A DNA stretch of 64,000 bases from Sphaerotilus uruguayifluvii (GCF_013294065.1 NZ_JABSNM010000004.1:243955-307954); one strand, 5' to 3'. Shown: positions 1-11,808, counted from the stretch's first letter. Numbers and translations: made by a program. Notes: a model not told the origin generated them from the sequence alone.

Positions 1-1
1 G

Positions 2-202
2 CTGGTCGACCGGCTGCTGGGCGAGTACCAGACCGTCATCAAGCCGCTGGGCAGCATCTTCCAGCATCTGGAGGGCATCGCCGGCTCGACCATCCTGGGC
101 AGCGGCGAGGTCGCGCTGATCCTGGATGTGGCCTCGCTGGAACGTTACCAGATCCGCCAGTCGGCGCCGCAGCGCCTGGCCCGCAGCACGGTGGCGACCT
201 GA
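2..202 (+). CDS. cheA: Chemotaxis histidine kinase CheA, C-terminal end only (partial)
   Basis: The frame is open from the window edge and stops at TGA 200-202, giving 67 residues. The segment reads VIKPLG, IFQHLEGIAGSTILGSGEVALILDV, which is the end of the CheW-like regulatory domain of CheA; that domain couples the kinase to receptors and CheW. The start and the P1-P4 domains lie outside the window. The gene is followed after 67 bp by cheR and then cheB on the same strand, so this is the tail of a chemotaxis operon. The final 15 or so residues are a non-conserved tail. Confidence 0.85.
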   Translation: MVDRLLGEYQTVIKPLGSIFQHLEGIAGSTILGSGEVALILDVASLERYQIRQSAPQRLARSTVAT

Positions 203-269
203 GCCGCCCGCCGGTCATCGCTGCTCCTCCCTCAGTCTCCCTCAACTCATCGTCCCGCCGGAAGCCGCC

Positions 270-1064
270 ATGCTGTCCCAGAAATCCTTCGAAGCCGTCA
301 CCTCGATGTTCCACAAGGTCTCGGGCATCCAGCTGACCGATGCCAAGCGCGCGCTGGTGGCCGGCCGGCTGCAGAAGCTCGCGCAGGCCCGCGGCCTGAG
401 CTCGGTCGACCAGTACGTCGAGCAGCTCATGCGCGACAACGACACCGAGGAAATGGTCCGCCTGGTCGACAAGCTGACCACCAACGAGACCTACTTCTTC
501 CGCGAGCCGCAGCATTTCGAGCGCATGAAGAGCGTCATCGAGAAGCGCTCGGCCTCGGCCGGCGAGTTCCGCGTCTGGAGCGCGGCGAGCTCCTCCGGCG
601 AGGAGGCCTACAGCATCGCGATGGTGCTGGGCAACCACTACGGCACCCGCGGCTGGAAGATCGTCGGCACCGACCTGTCGACCGCGATGGTCGACACCGC
701 ACGGCGCGCGGTCTACCCGATGGAGCGCGCCCGCCAGACCGCGCAGGCCGACCTGAAGCGCTGGTGCCTGAAGGGCCAGGGCGACAACGCCGGCAAGCTG
801 ATGATCTCGCCGGAGCTGCGCCAGAACGTCACCTTCGAGAACGCCAACCTGATGCGCCAGCTGCCGGAGATCGGCATGTTCGACATCATCTTCCTGCGCA
901 ACGTGCTGATCTACTTCGAGCCGCCGGCCAAGGCCGAGATCGTGCGCCGGGTGCTGCCCAAGCTCAAGCCGGGCGGCCTGCTGTTCACCGGCCATGCGGA
1001 GTCGATCGCCAACCTCGGCCTGCCCGTCACCAGCCTGGCCCCGGCGGTCTACACCCATGCCTGA
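270..1064 (+). CDS. cheR: Chemotaxis protein methyltransferase CheR
   Basis: This 264-residue protein methylates glutamates of chemoreceptors with S-adenosylmethionine, in the cytoplasm. The N-terminal four-helix domain covers about residues 1-75. The conserved [10 protein letters not shown] block is at 70-79. The SAM-binding block [18 protein letters not shown] is at 101-118, and [13 protein letters not shown] follows near residue 215. The ATG at 270 is chosen because the CheR domain begins at once ([17 protein letters not shown]); an upstream extension would run into the cheA tail. Its last 8 bases overlap cheB, which suggests translational coupling of the opposing methylation enzymes. Length is normal for the family. 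Confidence 0.95.
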   Translation: MLSQKSFEAVTSMFHKVSGIQLTDAKRALVAGRLQKLAQARGLSSVDQYVEQLMRDNDTEEMVRLVDKLTTNETYFFREPQHFERMKSVIEKRSASAGEFRVWSAASSSGEEAYSIAMVLGNHYGTRGWKIVGTDLSTAMVDTARRAVYPMERARQTAQADLKRWCLKGQGDNAGKLMISPELRQNVTFENANLMRQLPEIGMFDIIFLRNVLIYFEPPAKAEIVRRVLPKLKPGGLLFTGHAESIANLGLPVTSLAPAVYTHA

Positions 1065-2193
1065 ACTGCCGCGCCGCCCCGTTCCCCCTATGGGTGCCCG
1101 GCCGGTCCGGGCCTTCCTGATCGACGATTCGGCGGTGGTGCGCCGCTTCATGGCCGAGAAGCTGGCCGCCGGCGGCATCGAGGTCATCGGCACCGCCGGC
1201 GACCCGCTGTTCGCGATGCCGAAGATGACGGCCGACTGGCCGGACGTCATCGTGCTCGACGTCGAGATGCCGCGCATGGACGGCATCACCTTCCTGCGCC
1301 AGCTGATGACCGAGCGCCCCACCCCGGTGGTGATGTGCTCGACGCTGACCGAGAAGGGCTGCGAGACGACGATGGCCGCACTCGACGCCGGCGCGGTCGG
1401 CTTCGTCACCAAGCCCAAGGAGGGCCTGCGCGAGTTCCTGACCGACGACGGCAACGGCCTGGTCGCGGCGGTCAAGGCGGCCGCGCGCGCCAATGTCGCC
1501 GCCGCGGCCAGCCTGCGCAGCCAGCGTCCGGCCGCCGGCAGCGCGCCGGTGATCCGCCCGCCAACGACTCAGCAGGCGATGAGCCGCACCACCGACCGGG
1601 TGGTGGCGATCGGCCTGTCCACCGGCGGCGTGCAGTCGATCGAGGTGGTGCTGCGCGGCCTGGGCCGCACCACCACACCCGGCATCGTCATGGTCCAGCA
1701 CATGCCCGAGAAGTTCACCGCCTCGCTGGCGGCGCGGCTCGACAGCCAGTACGACCTGGAGGTGATGGAGGCCAAGGACGGCGACCGCGTCATCAACGGC
1801 CGGCTGCTGATCGCGCCGGGCGGGCGCCACATGCGGCTGATGCGCAGCGGCGCGCAGTATGTGGTCGAGGTCAAGGACGGGCCGCTGATCAACCATCACC
1901 GGCCCTCGGTGGACGTGCTGTTCAAGTCGGTGGCGCAGAACGCCGGGCGCAACGCGCTGGGCATCATCCTGACCGGCATGGGCAACGACGGCGCACGCGG
2001 CCTGCTGGAAATGCACCGCGCCGGCGCCTGGACCGCCGCCCAAGACGAGGCCACCAGCATCGTCTACGGCATGCCGGCCGAGGCGCTCAAGCTCGGCGGC
2101 GTCGACGACGTGCTGCCGCTGGGCCGGGTCGCCGAGTGGATCCACAGCGCCAGCCACCGGCCGCTGCGCACGCCGGGCGCCACGCCCGGCTGA
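1057..2193 (+). CDS. cheB: Chemotaxis response regulator / protein-glutamate methylesterase CheB
   Basis: CheB removes methyl groups from chemoreceptors once phosphorylated by CheA. The protein has 378 residues. A receiver domain spans about 17-135, with acidic pair D23/D24 and phosphoacceptor D68 ([10 protein letters not shown]). A linker follows, then the methylesterase domain from about 180. The catalytic triad is visible: S188 in GLSTGG, H215 in VQHMPEKF and D311 in [10 protein letters not shown]. The ATG at 1057 overlaps the end of cheR by 8 bp; ATG 1090 is an alternative that would still keep the whole receiver domain. It is the last gene of the visible chemotaxis operon. Confidence 0.95.
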   Translation: MPELPRRPVPPMGARPVRAFLIDDSAVVRRFMAEKLAAGGIEVIGTAGDPLFAMPKMTADWPDVIVLDVEMPRMDGITFLRQLMTERPTPVVMCSTLTEKGCETTMAALDAGAVGFVTKPKEGLREFLTDDGNGLVAAVKAAARANVAAAASLRSQRPAAGSAPVIRPPTTQQAMSRTTDRVVAIGLSTGGVQSIEVVLRGLGRTTTPGIVMVQHMPEKFTASLAARLDSQYDLEVMEAKDGDRVINGRLLIAPGGRHMRLMRSGAQYVVEVKDGPLINHHRPSVDVLFKSVAQNAGRNALGIILTGMGNDGARGLLEMHRAGAWTAAQDEATSIVYGMPAEALKLGGVDDVLPLGRVAEWIHSASHRPLRTPGATPG

Positions 2194-2220
2194 TCCTCGC
2201 TGCGCGACCGGCGCGGCCTC

Positions 2221-3180
2221 TCAGCGGCCCAGGCCGCACAGCCGCGCCCGCGCGGCCTCGTACTCGCGGCGCAGCCGGGCAACGCGCTCGGCCGCCGGCA
2301 CCACCGCGTCGATCGCGCCGATGCCCTGGCCGCAGCCCCAGATGTCCTTCCACGCCTTCTTCGCGTCGCCACCGAAGTTCATCGCCGACGGATCGCTCTC
2401 GGGCAGCTGGTCCGGATCGAGCCCGGCGGCGCGGATCGACGGCTTCAGGTAGTTGCCGTGCACGCCGGTGAACAGGCTCGAGTAGACGATGTCGTCGCTG
2501 TTCGAGTCGACGACGCACTGCTTGTAGGCCTCGCTGGCCCGCGCCTCGTCGGTGGCGATGAAGGCCGAGCCGATGTAGGCGAAGTCGGCGCCCATGGCCT
2601 GCGCCGCCAGCACCGCGCCGCCCGAGGCGATCGAGCCCGACAGCGCCAGCGGACCGTCGAACCACTGGCGGATCTCCTGGATCAGCGCGAACGGGCTCTT
2701 GGTGCCGGCGTGTCCGCCCGCGCCAGCGGCGACCGCGATCAGGCCGTCGGCGCCCTTCTCGATCGCCTTGCGGGCGAAGGCATTGTTGATGATGTCGTGC
2801 ATCACCACGCCGCCCCAGCCGTGCACCGCGTCGTTCACGTCGGTGCGCGCGCCCAGGCTGGTGATGATGATCGGCACCTTGTACTTGGCGCACAGCGCCA
2901 TGTCCTGCTCGAGCCGGTCGTTGCTCCTGTGCACGATCTGGTTGATCGCGAACGGCGCGGACGGTGCATCCGGGTGCGCGGCGTCGTAGGCGGCCAGCGT
3001 CTCGGTGATCTCGGCCAGCCACTCGTCGAGCTGCGAGGCCGGGCGGGCGTTGAGTGCCGGCATCGATCCGACGACGCCGGCCTGGCACTGGGCGATGACC
3101 AGCTTCGGATTGCTGATGATGAACAGCGGCGAGCCGATGATGGGCAGCGGCAGCCGGGCAAGGACGGGGGGCAGCGGCAT
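2221..3180 (-). CDS. Nitronate monooxygenase (2-nitropropane dioxygenase-like, FMN)
   Basis: This 319-residue TIM-barrel flavoprotein resembles nitronate monooxygenases, which oxidise alkyl nitronates using FMN and O2. Related proteins can be enoyl-ACP reductase-like enzymes. Supporting segments are the N-terminal PIIGSPLFIISNPKLV, the central GLIAVAAGAGGHAGT phosphate-binding block around 155-170, and LSGSIASGGAVLAAQAMGADFAYIGSAF near 195-225. The gene faces cheB tail to tail, with only 27 bp between the stops. Its upstream neighbour is the diguanylate cyclase in the same direction, 115 bp away, so co-transcription is possible. The exact substrate cannot be read from sequence. Confidence 0.85.
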   Translation of the reverse strand: MPLPPVLARLPLPIIGSPLFIISNPKLVIAQCQAGVVGSMPALNARPASQLDEWLAEITETLAAYDAAHPDAPSAPFAINQIVHRSNDRLEQDMALCAKYKVPIIITSLGARTDVNDAVHGWGGVVMHDIINNAFARKAIEKGADGLIAVAAGAGGHAGTKSPFALIQEIRQWFDGPLALSGSIASGGAVLAAQAMGADFAYIGSAFIATDEARASEAYKQCVVDSNSDDIVYSSLFTGVHGNYLKPSIRAAGLDPDQLPESDPSAMNFGGDAKKAWKDIWGCGQGIGAIDAVVPAAERVARLRREYEAARARLCGLGR

Positions 3181-3295
3181 GGGAATGATGTCTCCTGCAG
3201 GATCGTTCGGCCAGCGCGGCCGGCCTGTCGTCGCAGTGTGCCTGCGTCCTGCCCGGCTGTCCTGTCACCCGGGTGGCAGCCGCGCGGAACTCCGG

Positions 3296-4762
3296 TCAGC
3301 GCGCCGTGCCTCGTCCGCTCGCCTTGGCCAGATAGAGCTGCGCGTCCGCCCGGCCGACCAGTTCCCGCCAGCCCAGCTCCGCATGCACGCCAAAGGCCGA
3401 ACCCACACTGGCACCGATGCGGACCGCCCCCACATCGGTGACAAATGGCAAAGCTGCCTGCGCGACGACCTTCGCCGCCACCTGCTCCGCATTCTCCGCA
3501 GACTTCAATCCGAGCAGCAGCACCGCGAACTCGTCGCCACCGAGCCGGGCCACAGCATCACTGGAGCGGACAGTCTCGCGCAGACGCTGGCCGAAGCCGG
3601 TCAGCACCTGGTCGCCGACCGCATGGCCATGGGTATCGTTGACCGGCTTGAAGAAATCCAGGTCGATGTAGAGCACACCGATCTGCGCACCGAGACCCTG
3701 CGCGACCTGGTGCTCGATCTGCTGCTCGAAGCCGAGCCGGTTCAGCAGGCCGGTCAGCGGATCATGCCGGGCCTGATCGGCCAGCCGCTCCTGCTCGCGG
3801 CGCTGCGCGGTCACGTCCTGGCTGATGCCAACGAAGCCGTCGACCTGCCCGCCATCGAGCTTGAGCGGGATGCAGGTCATCTGCAAGTACTGCAGACCTT
3901 CCGGCCCAGGATAGTCCAGCACGAAGGACACCGTCTCGCCGGCGATCGCACGGCGCATCCACGGCCGGCGCCGCGCCACCTCCAGTTCGCCCAGCACCTC
4001 CATCGCGGTACGCCCGATGATCTGCTCGCGCGGCAACCCGGCGTAGTGCTCGAAGGCGCTGTTGACGAAGTGATAGCAGTTGTCGCTTCCCACCACGACC
4101 ACGGTGGCCGGGATGGCCTCGGTCACCAGCCGCAGGATGTCGGTCTGGCGACGCAGGCTGGCACGGGCCTCGTCGCGGTCCTGCCGATCGATGGGCAGGT
4201 CACCATCAGGATGGGCTTCGCGCAGGCACTCGGTGCAGCGCAGGAAGGTCTCCCCTGGCGGCAAGGTCGGCAGTCGAGCCGGATCAGGCTCAATCGCCGG
4301 TGCCCGATCGGGACGGCGACCGGCCTCACGCATCAACATCAGCGTTCGCCCGGCCAGATCGGCCAGCGCCTCGAGCGCAGCCAGATCTTCGATCGAAAGG
4401 TGCCGCACCTGCGAATCGGCCACGCCCACGACGCCGACACGCTCTCCGCCGGGAAGACACAACGGCACTGCAGCCACACAGCGCAGCGCCGTCACGCCGC
4501 GCACCCGTGAATCATCAGCCAGTCCAGCCGATTCGCGAGCATCGGCCAGATGCAGCCGGGGCATCGCCGGCCCGGGCAACCAGGTCAGTGGCCCGCCGTC
4601 AGCACCGTCCGGCAGTCCATGCCAGAAGCACAGAGGCTCGGCATCACGCTGCTGCACCGTGAGCCAGGCCATCGGTACGCGGCATCCGAGAGCCGCCTGC
4701 CGAGCCAGCGCCGACAGCAATCCCGTCTCGCTTCCAGGCATCGCGAGTCTCCGGCTCAGCAA
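3296..4762 (-). CDS. GAF-PAS-GGDEF diguanylate cyclase
   Basis: This soluble 488-residue protein is predicted to make cyclic di-GMP. An N-terminal GAF-like sensor covers about 1-165. A CxxC pair (RCTEC) lies in the linker. A PAS domain (about 205-320) contains VVVGSDNCYHFVNSAFEHYAGL and ends in the PAC-type FVGISQDVTAQRR. The GGDEF domain runs from about 330, starts HDPLTGLLNRLGF and has an intact GGDEF active site at 408-412. Five residues before it is an RxxD product-inhibition I-site (RSSD). There is no transmembrane segment and no EAL domain. ATG 4762 is used; an in-frame ATG seven codons later is equally possible. The signal sensed is unknown. Confidence 0.9.
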   Translation of the reverse strand: MLSRRLAMPGSETGLLSALARQAALGCRVPMAWLTVQQRDAEPLCFWHGLPDGADGGPLTWLPGPAMPRLHLADARESAGLADDSRVRGVTALRCVAAVPLCLPGGERVGVVGVADSQVRHLSIEDLAALEALADLAGRTLMLMREAGRRPDRAPAIEPDPARLPTLPPGETFLRCTECLREAHPDGDLPIDRQDRDEARASLRRQTDILRLVTEAIPATVVVVGSDNCYHFVNSAFEHYAGLPREQIIGRTAMEVLGELEVARRRPWMRRAIAGETVSFVLDYPGPEGLQYLQMTCIPLKLDGGQVDGFVGISQDVTAQRREQERLADQARHDPLTGLLNRLGFEQQIEHQVAQGLGAQIGVLYIDLDFFKPVNDTHGHAVGDQVLTGFGQRLRETVRSSDAVARLGGDEFAVLLLGLKSAENAEQVAAKVVAQAALPFVTDVGAVRIGASVGSAFGVHAELGWRELVGRADAQLYLAKASGRGTAR

Positions 4763-4943
4763 GCCAGAACGGCCACGACCAGGAGCGAGGCGAGCTCGCG
4801 GACACGATGAACGTCAACACGGGGCATGGCGAGGCATCCGGCTTCGACCCCCCTGAACCACCAGGGGACCATCGGCCGTTCAGTCTCGCCGCTTCGCCCT
4901 GTGCGGGATGACCGGAGTCGGGACCGGAAAGCCCGTCACCGGA

Positions 4944-6734
4944 TCAGAACGCGTCCAGCGCCATGTCGCACACCGAGTCCGCGCCGCCGACGATCGCGTC
5001 GCGCAGGCCCGGCACCTTGACCAGGATGTGCTCGGCGTAGAAGCGCGCGGTGACGATCTTGGACTTCATGAAGTCGACGTCCTCGCCCTCGTTCAGGCTG
5101 TCCTGCGCCGCCAGCAGCGCGCGGCCCATCTGCCAGCCGGCCATCAGGTTGCCGGCCAACATCAGGTAGGGCACCGAGCCGGCGTAGGCCGCGTTCGGGC
5201 TGGCCTTGGCGCTGCCGGCGATGAAGTCGACCGCGTCCAGGAAGGCCAGGCGGGCCGCCTTCAGGTTCTTCGCGAACGACTGCGCGGCGGCATCGTCGCG
5301 CGCGGCCAGCAGCTCCTCGGTCTGCGCGATCTGGCCGGCCAGCGCCCGGGCGGTCTGGCCGCCGTCGCGGGCGGTCTTGCGGCCGACGAGGTCGTTCGAC
5401 TGGATCGCGGTCGTGCCTTCGTAGATCGTCAGGATCTTGGCGTCGCGGTAGTACTGCGCCGCACCGGTCTCCTCGATGAAGCCCATGCCGCCGTGGACCT
5501 GCACGCCCAGGCTGGTGACCTCCAGGCTCATCTCGGTCGAGTAGCCCTTGATCAGCGGCACCATGAACTCGTAGAAGGTCTGGCTGGCCTTGCGGGTTTC
5601 CGGATCCGGATGGTGGTGCGCGGCGTCATAGGCGGCACCGGAGACCAGCGCCAGAGCGCGGCAGCCTTCGGTGTAGGCACGCATCGTCATCAGCATGCGG
5701 CGCACGTCCGGGTGGTGGATGATGCTGGCCGCACCCGACACCGAGCCGTCGACCGGGCGCGACTGCACGCGGTCGCGTGCATACTGCACCGCCTTCTGGT
5801 AGGCCCGCTCGGCCACCGCGATGCCCTGCACGCCGACCGCGAAGCGCGCCGAGTTCATCATGATGAACATGTACTCGAGGCCGCGGTTCTCCTGGCCGAC
5901 CAGGTAGCCGATCGCACCGCCGTGGTCACCGAACTGCAGCACCGCGGTCGGGCTGGCCTTGATGCCCATCTTGTGCTCGATCGAGACGCAGTGCACGTCG
6001 TTGCGCTCGCCCAGCGAGCCGTCGGCACCGACCATGAACTTCGGCACGATGAACAGGCTGATGCCCTTGACGCCCTCCGGCGCGCCGGCGACGCGCGCCA
6101 GCACCAGGTGGACGATGTTCTCGGCCATGTCGTGCTCGCCGTAGGTGATGAAGATCTTCGTGCCGAAGATCTTGTAGGAGCCGTCGGGCTGCGGCTCGGC
6201 CTTGGTGCGCACCGCGGCCAGGTCGGAGCCGGCCTGCGGTTCGGTCAGGTTCATCGTGCCGGTCCAGCGGCCTTCGTTCATCGGCGGCAGGTACAGCGCC
6301 TTCTGCTCCTCGGAGCCGGCGGTCAGCAGCGCCTCGATCGCGCCGTCGGTCAGCAGCGGGCACAGCGCGAAGCTCAGGTTGGCGCTGTTGAGGATCTCGC
6401 CGCAGGCCGCGCCGATCGCCTTGGGCAGCCCCTGGCCGCCGAACTCGACCGGGTGCTGCAGGCCCTGCCAGCCGCCTTCGCCGTACTGCCTGAAGGCGTC
6501 CTTGAAGCCCGGCGTGGTGGTGACGATGCCGTCCTTCCAGCTCGAGGGGTTCTTGTCACCCTCCCAGTTCAGCGGCGCGACAACGCCTTCGTTGAACTTC
6601 GCGCACTCCTCCAGCACCGCCTGCGCGGTGTCCAGACCGGCCTCGGCGAAGGCGTCGATCTGCGTGAGCTGGTCCAGACCGGCCAGTTCCTTCAGGCCGA
6701 ACAGGAAATCCTTGAGGGGGGCTCGGTAGGTCAT
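4944..6734 (-). CDS. Acyl-CoA dehydrogenase, long (about 600-residue) subfamily
   Basis: This 596-residue flavoenzyme introduces a trans-2 double bond in acyl-CoA and passes electrons to ETF. It has the N-terminal extension of the long FadE/DmdC-like subfamily (YRAPLKDFLFGLKEL). The FAD/substrate segment is MNLTEPQAGSDLAAVRTKA (about 160-180), and ITYGEHDMAENIVHLVLARV follows. The C-terminal core has GYSTEMSLEVTSLGVQVHGGMGFIEETGAAQYYRDAKILTIYEGTTAIQ near 400-450. A helical C-terminal extension completes it. It lies 125 bp downstream of etfA on the same strand, but a terminator-like hairpin separates them. Substrate chain length is not decided by sequence. Confidence 0.92.
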   Translation of the reverse strand: MTYRAPLKDFLFGLKELAGLDQLTQIDAFAEAGLDTAQAVLEECAKFNEGVVAPLNWEGDKNPSSWKDGIVTTTPGFKDAFRQYGEGGWQGLQHPVEFGGQGLPKAIGAACGEILNSANLSFALCPLLTDGAIEALLTAGSEEQKALYLPPMNEGRWTGTMNLTEPQAGSDLAAVRTKAEPQPDGSYKIFGTKIFITYGEHDMAENIVHLVLARVAGAPEGVKGISLFIVPKFMVGADGSLGERNDVHCVSIEHKMGIKASPTAVLQFGDHGGAIGYLVGQENRGLEYMFIMMNSARFAVGVQGIAVAERAYQKAVQYARDRVQSRPVDGSVSGAASIIHHPDVRRMLMTMRAYTEGCRALALVSGAAYDAAHHHPDPETRKASQTFYEFMVPLIKGYSTEMSLEVTSLGVQVHGGMGFIEETGAAQYYRDAKILTIYEGTTAIQSNDLVGRKTARDGGQTARALAGQIAQTEELLAARDDAAAQSFAKNLKAARLAFLDAVDFIAGSAKASPNAAYAGSVPYLMLAGNLMAGWQMGRALLAAQDSLNEGEDVDFMKSKIVTARFYAEHILVKVPGLRDAIVGGADSVCDMALDAF

Positions 6735-6783
6735 TTCGGGGTCCTTTGGGGTGGTTTCAGGGGCAAAAATCGGGCGTCGGGCC

Positions 6784-6820
6784 GAAAAAAAGGCGCCTCA
6801 GCCAGTGGGGCGCCCTTTTC
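6784..6820 (-). terminator. Rho-independent terminator after etfA
   Basis: On the minus strand an AAAAGGGCGCC arm, an 11-base loop and a GGCGCC arm are followed by a run of seven T. This is a classic GC stem with a U tract, 40 bp past the etfA stop, and it would end the etfB-etfA transcript before the acyl-CoA dehydrogenase gene. Confidence 0.75.
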
Positions 6821-6859
6821 GGGGAGGTCGGCATGTCGTCTGCCGGACGATCGCAGGGA

Positions 6860-7789
6860 TCAGAGGGTCTTGACCAGCTCAGGCACGGCCGCGAACAGGT
6901 CGGCTTCCAGGCCGTAGTCGGCCACCTGGAAGATCGGGGCCTCGGGATCCTTGTTGATCGCGACGATCACCTTCGAATCCTTCATGCCGGCCAGGTGCTG
7001 GATCGCGCCCGAGATGCCGCAGGCCACATACAGCTGCGGCGCGACGATCTTGCCGGTCTGGCCGACCTGCCAGTCGTTCGGCGCGTAGCCGGCATCGACC
7101 GCGGCGCGGCTGGCGCCCAGCGCGGCGCCGAGCTTGTCGGCCAGCGGCGTCAGCACTTCGTCGAACTTCTCGCTCGAGCCCAGCGCGCGGCCGCCCGAGA
7201 CGATGATCTTCGCGGCGGTCAGCTCCGGACGGTCGCTCTTCGTGACCTCGCGGCCGACGAAGGTGCTCTTGCCGGAGTCGGCGGCTGCAGCGACGCTCTC
7301 CACCGCGGCGCTGCCACCGGTGGCGGCCGCGGCGTCGAAGCCGGTCGAGCGCACGGTGATGACCTTGACGGCGTCCAGGCTCTGCACGGTGGCGACCGCG
7401 TTGCCGGCGTAGATCGGGCGCTCGAAGGTGTCGGCGCTGACGACCCGGGTGATGTCGCTGACCTGGGCCACGTCCAGCTTGGCCGCCACGCGCGGCGCGA
7501 CGTTCTTGCCGCTGGCCGTCGCCGGGAACAGCAGATGGCTGTAGCCGCCGGCCACCGCCAGCACCTGCGCCGCGAGGTTCTCGGCCAGGCCGTCGGCCAG
7601 GCTGCCACCGTCCGCATGCAGCACCTTGGTGACGCCGGCGATCTGCGCCGCGGCCGCCGCGGCCGCCGCGGCGTTCGCGCCCGCGACCAGCACATGCACT
7701 TCACCGAGCTGCGCTGCAGCGGTCACGGTGTTCAGCGTCGCGCCCTTGATGGACGCATTGTCGTGTTCAGCAATGACGAGTGCAGCCAT
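6860..7789 (-). CDS. etfA: Electron transfer flavoprotein alpha subunit
   Basis: ETF-alpha (309 residues) holds the FAD of the ETF heterodimer and passes electrons from acyl-CoA and other dehydrogenases to ETF-quinone oxidoreductase. The N-terminal Rossmann-like half begins [20 protein letters not shown]. The C-terminal FAD domain shows [12 protein letters not shown] near 185, [32 protein letters not shown] near 230-262, and [23 protein letters not shown] near 275. It starts 1 bp after the etfB stop, so the two are translationally coupled. The acyl-CoA dehydrogenase downstream is a natural electron donor. Confidence 0.96.
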   Translation of the reverse strand: MAALVIAEHDNASIKGATLNTVTAAAQLGEVHVLVAGANAAAAAAAAAQIAGVTKVLHADGGSLADGLAENLAAQVLAVAGGYSHLLFPATASGKNVAPRVAAKLDVAQVSDITRVVSADTFERPIYAGNAVATVQSLDAVKVITVRSTGFDAAAATGGSAAVESVAAAADSGKSTFVGREVTKSDRPELTAAKIIVSGGRALGSSEKFDEVLTPLADKLGAALGASRAAVDAGYAPNDWQVGQTGKIVAPQLYVACGISGAIQHLAGMKDSKVIVAINKDPEAPIFQVADYGLEADLFAAVPELVKTL

Positions 7790-7790
7790 C

Positions 7791-8540
7791 TCAGATCACC
7801 TTCGCTTCGTTCTTCAGCTTCGCGACCAGCGTCGCCACGTCCGCCACCTTGATGCCGGCGCTGCGCTTGGCCGGCTCGGCCACCTGCAGCGTCTTGATGC
7901 GCGGCGCCACGTCCACGCCCAGCGCGTCCGGCTTGACCGTCTCCAGCGGCTTCTTCTTCGCCTTCATGATGTTCGGCAGCGTGACATACCGCGGCTCGTT
8001 CAGGCGCAGGTCCGTCGTCAGCACCGCCGGCAGCGCCACCGACACCGTCTCCAGGCCGCCGTCGACCTCGCGCGTCACCACCGCACGGCCGTCCGCCACC
8101 TCGACCTTCGACGCGAAGGTCGCCTGCGGCAGGTCCGCCAGCGCCGCCAGCATCTGGCCGGTCTGGTTGCAGTCGTCGTCGATCGCCTGCTTGCCCAGGA
8201 TCACCAGGCCGGGCTGTTCCTTGTCGACCAGCGCCTTCAGGATCTTCGCCACCGCCAGCGGCTGCAGTTCGGCATCGGTCTCGACCAGGATGCCGCGGTC
8301 GGCACCGATGGCCATCGCCGTGCGCAGCGTCTCCTGGCACTGGCTCACGCCGCACGACACCGCCACGATCTCCGTGACGATGCCCTTCTCCTTCAGTCGC
8401 ACCGCTTCCTCGACGGCAATCTCGTCGAAGGGGTTCATGCTCATCTTCACGTTGGCGATGTCCACGCCGGTGCCGTCGCTCTTCACGCGCACCTTCACGT
8501 TGTAGTCGACCACCCGCTTGACGGGTACGAGTGCCTTCAT
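7791..8540 (-). CDS. etfB: Electron transfer flavoprotein beta subunit
   Basis: ETF-beta (249 residues) binds AMP and docks the partner dehydrogenases. Family marks are the N-terminal [37 protein letters not shown] near 35-52, and the nucleotide-binding [21 protein letters not shown] near 120-140. The recognition-loop region [16 protein letters not shown] is near 190. It is first in the etfBA operon. Its upstream region (8541-8760) is divergent with murI and carries a TetR-type palindrome, so expression may respond to a fatty-acid or acyl-CoA regulator. Confidence 0.96.
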   Translation of the reverse strand: MKALVPVKRVVDYNVKVRVKSDGTGVDIANVKMSMNPFDEIAVEEAVRLKEKGIVTEIVAVSCGVSQCQETLRTAMAIGADRGILVETDAELQPLAVAKILKALVDKEQPGLVILGKQAIDDDCNQTGQMLAALADLPQATFASKVEVADGRAVVTREVDGGLETVSVALPAVLTTDLRLNEPRYVTLPNIMKAKKKPLETVKPDALGVDVAPRIKTLQVAEPAKRSAGIKVADVATLVAKLKNEAKVI

Positions 8541-8640
8541 GCGAGGTTCTCCAAAGTCTGCATGCTGTAGATGGGGAGCCGGATTTTAGGGTCCGGCTCG
8601 GGTGGAATTGCGACGGATTGTGGCACCATCGCCTCAAAAA

Positions 8641-8657
8641 AGCACGATCGTTCGATT
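8641..8657. promoter_or_regulatory. Possible TetR-family operator upstream of etfB
   Basis: The palindrome ACGATCGT is centred at 8647/8648 and is followed by TCGATTCTAGAAT, itself containing the palindrome TTCTAGAA. Sites of the form CGAACGATCGTTCG are typical of TetR-type regulators of fatty-acid genes. The left arm here is degenerate, so the call is tentative. Confidence 0.3.
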
Positions 8658-8760
8658 CTAGAATGAAAACGGCGACGTTTCCGGGTCGCGCACTTCGGGA
8701 TCTCCCTGAGAAGGCGGCTGCTAGACTGGCCGGCCGACCTTGCCCGCCTGTCCTGCTGCC

Positions 8761-9600
8761 GTGATCACGTCGACTGCCTGCCCTCCCTCCGCGGCCACCG
8801 CACGCATCGGCGTGTTCGATTCCGGACTGGGCGGACTGTCGGTGCTGCGCGCGATCCGCTCGCTGCTGCCGGCGGCCGAACTGATGTACGTGGCCGACTC
8901 CGGTCATGCACCCTACGGCGAACGCGGCGACGCGCATGTCATCGCCCGGTCGCGGGCCATTGCCGCCTTCCTGCGCGAGCGCGGCGCCGATCTGCTGGTC
9001 ATCGCCTGCAACACCGCGACCGCAGCGGCCGTCTCCGCACTGCGCCAGGACCATCCGGTCTGGCCGATCGTCGGTGTCGAGCCGGGCATCAAGCCGGCCG
9101 CCGGACTGACGCGCAACGGCCGCATCGGCGTGATGGCCACCACCGGCACGCTGCGCAGCGAACGCTTCCGGCTGCTGGCCCAGGCCCATGCGGCCCATGT
9201 CGACCTGCGGCTGCAGCCCTGCCCCGGCCTGGCGGCGGCGATCGAGAGCGGCGAGGTGGATTCGCCCGAGGTGCGCGAGCGCGTCGCCGAACACTGCGCG
9301 CCGCTGCGCGAGCAGCAGGTCGACACCGTGGTGCTCGGATGCACGCACTATCCCTTCGTGATGCACCACATCCAGGCCGAACTCGGCGCGGACACCCGGC
9401 TGATCGACACGTCGGACGCGGTCGCGCGGCGCACCCGCCACCTGTGCGAGTCGCTGCCGGCCCGGGCCGCACCGCCGGTGGCCGCCCCCCCCGGTGTCGC
9501 CCGGCTGTGGACCACCGGCGAACAGGCCCGGCTCGAGAGCTTTGCCGGGCGCTGGCTGGACTTCGCCTGGCAGGCCGAGGCCGCATCGATCCCGGCCTGA
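8761..9600 (+). CDS. murI: Glutamate racemase
   Basis: This 279-residue cytoplasmic enzyme makes D-glutamate for peptidoglycan. The N-terminal RIGVFDSGLGGLSVLRAI places D20 and S21 in the substrate site. The two catalytic cysteines are C83 in IACNTATAA and C194 in LGCTHYPF, with H196 beside the second. No good ribosome-binding site is visible. GTG 8761 is preferred because it leaves a short leader before the conserved IGVFDSG; TTG 8740 is the longer alternative, adding seven residues. The gene is divergent from etfB, and its stop faces the ftsH terminator. Confidence 0.93.
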   Translation: MITSTACPPSAATARIGVFDSGLGGLSVLRAIRSLLPAAELMYVADSGHAPYGERGDAHVIARSRAIAAFLRERGADLLVIACNTATAAAVSALRQDHPVWPIVGVEPGIKPAAGLTRNGRIGVMATTGTLRSERFRLLAQAHAAHVDLRLQPCPGLAAAIESGEVDSPEVRERVAEHCAPLREQQVDTVVLGCTHYPFVMHHIQAELGADTRLIDTSDAVARRTRHLCESLPARAAPPVAAPPGVARLWTTGEQARLESFAGRWLDFAWQAEAASIPA

Positions 9601-9635
9601 AGGAAAGCCCCCGAGGAACGCTCCGGGAACGCCCG

Positions 9636-9666
9636 AAAAAGGCAACGGGGCCTGACGGCCCCGTTG
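9636..9666 (-). terminator. Rho-independent terminator of ftsH
   Basis: A perfect 10-bp stem (CAACGGGGCC/GGCCCCGTTG) with a 4-base loop lies at 9643-9666. On the minus strand it is followed by CC and five T. It sits 21 bp after the ftsH stop and may also slow transcripts of murI arriving from the other side. Confidence 0.85.
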
Positions 9667-9686
9667 AAGATCGCGCCTGAACCTGA

Positions 9687-11591
<1,905 letters not shown>

Positions 11592-11676
11592 CGCGGCTCC
11601 TTCATTGATCCAATCTCCTGCCCGTTTCGCGGGCCTTGCATCCGTCCAGGACAGCCGGACGAGCGCACCAACGCGG

Positions 11677-11704
11677 TAGATATGGACGATTCTAGTCCAG
11701 TCAA
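11677..11704 (-). promoter_or_regulatory. Candidate sigma-70 promoter for ftsH
   Basis: On the minus strand TTGACT (11704-11699) is followed after 16 bp by TATCTA (11682-11677), about 85 bp before the GTG start. The -35 is a 5/6 match and the -10 is weaker. TAGAAT, 4 bp past the -35, is a competing -10. Confidence 0.4.
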
Positions 11705-11808
11705 TCCCCCCCACCCTGACGAATTGACCCGAAGACCTTGTGCCCCGGGGTAAAAGTCATGGACGAGATCGACACGTGATGACGCGGCGATGACGCCGGG
11801 GTGCGAAT

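Noticed and set aside
3181..3295. Gap between the nitronate monooxygenase and the diguanylate cyclase as a site for a small gene or RNA
   Set aside because: No start with ribosome-binding site, hairpin or conserved element is visible.
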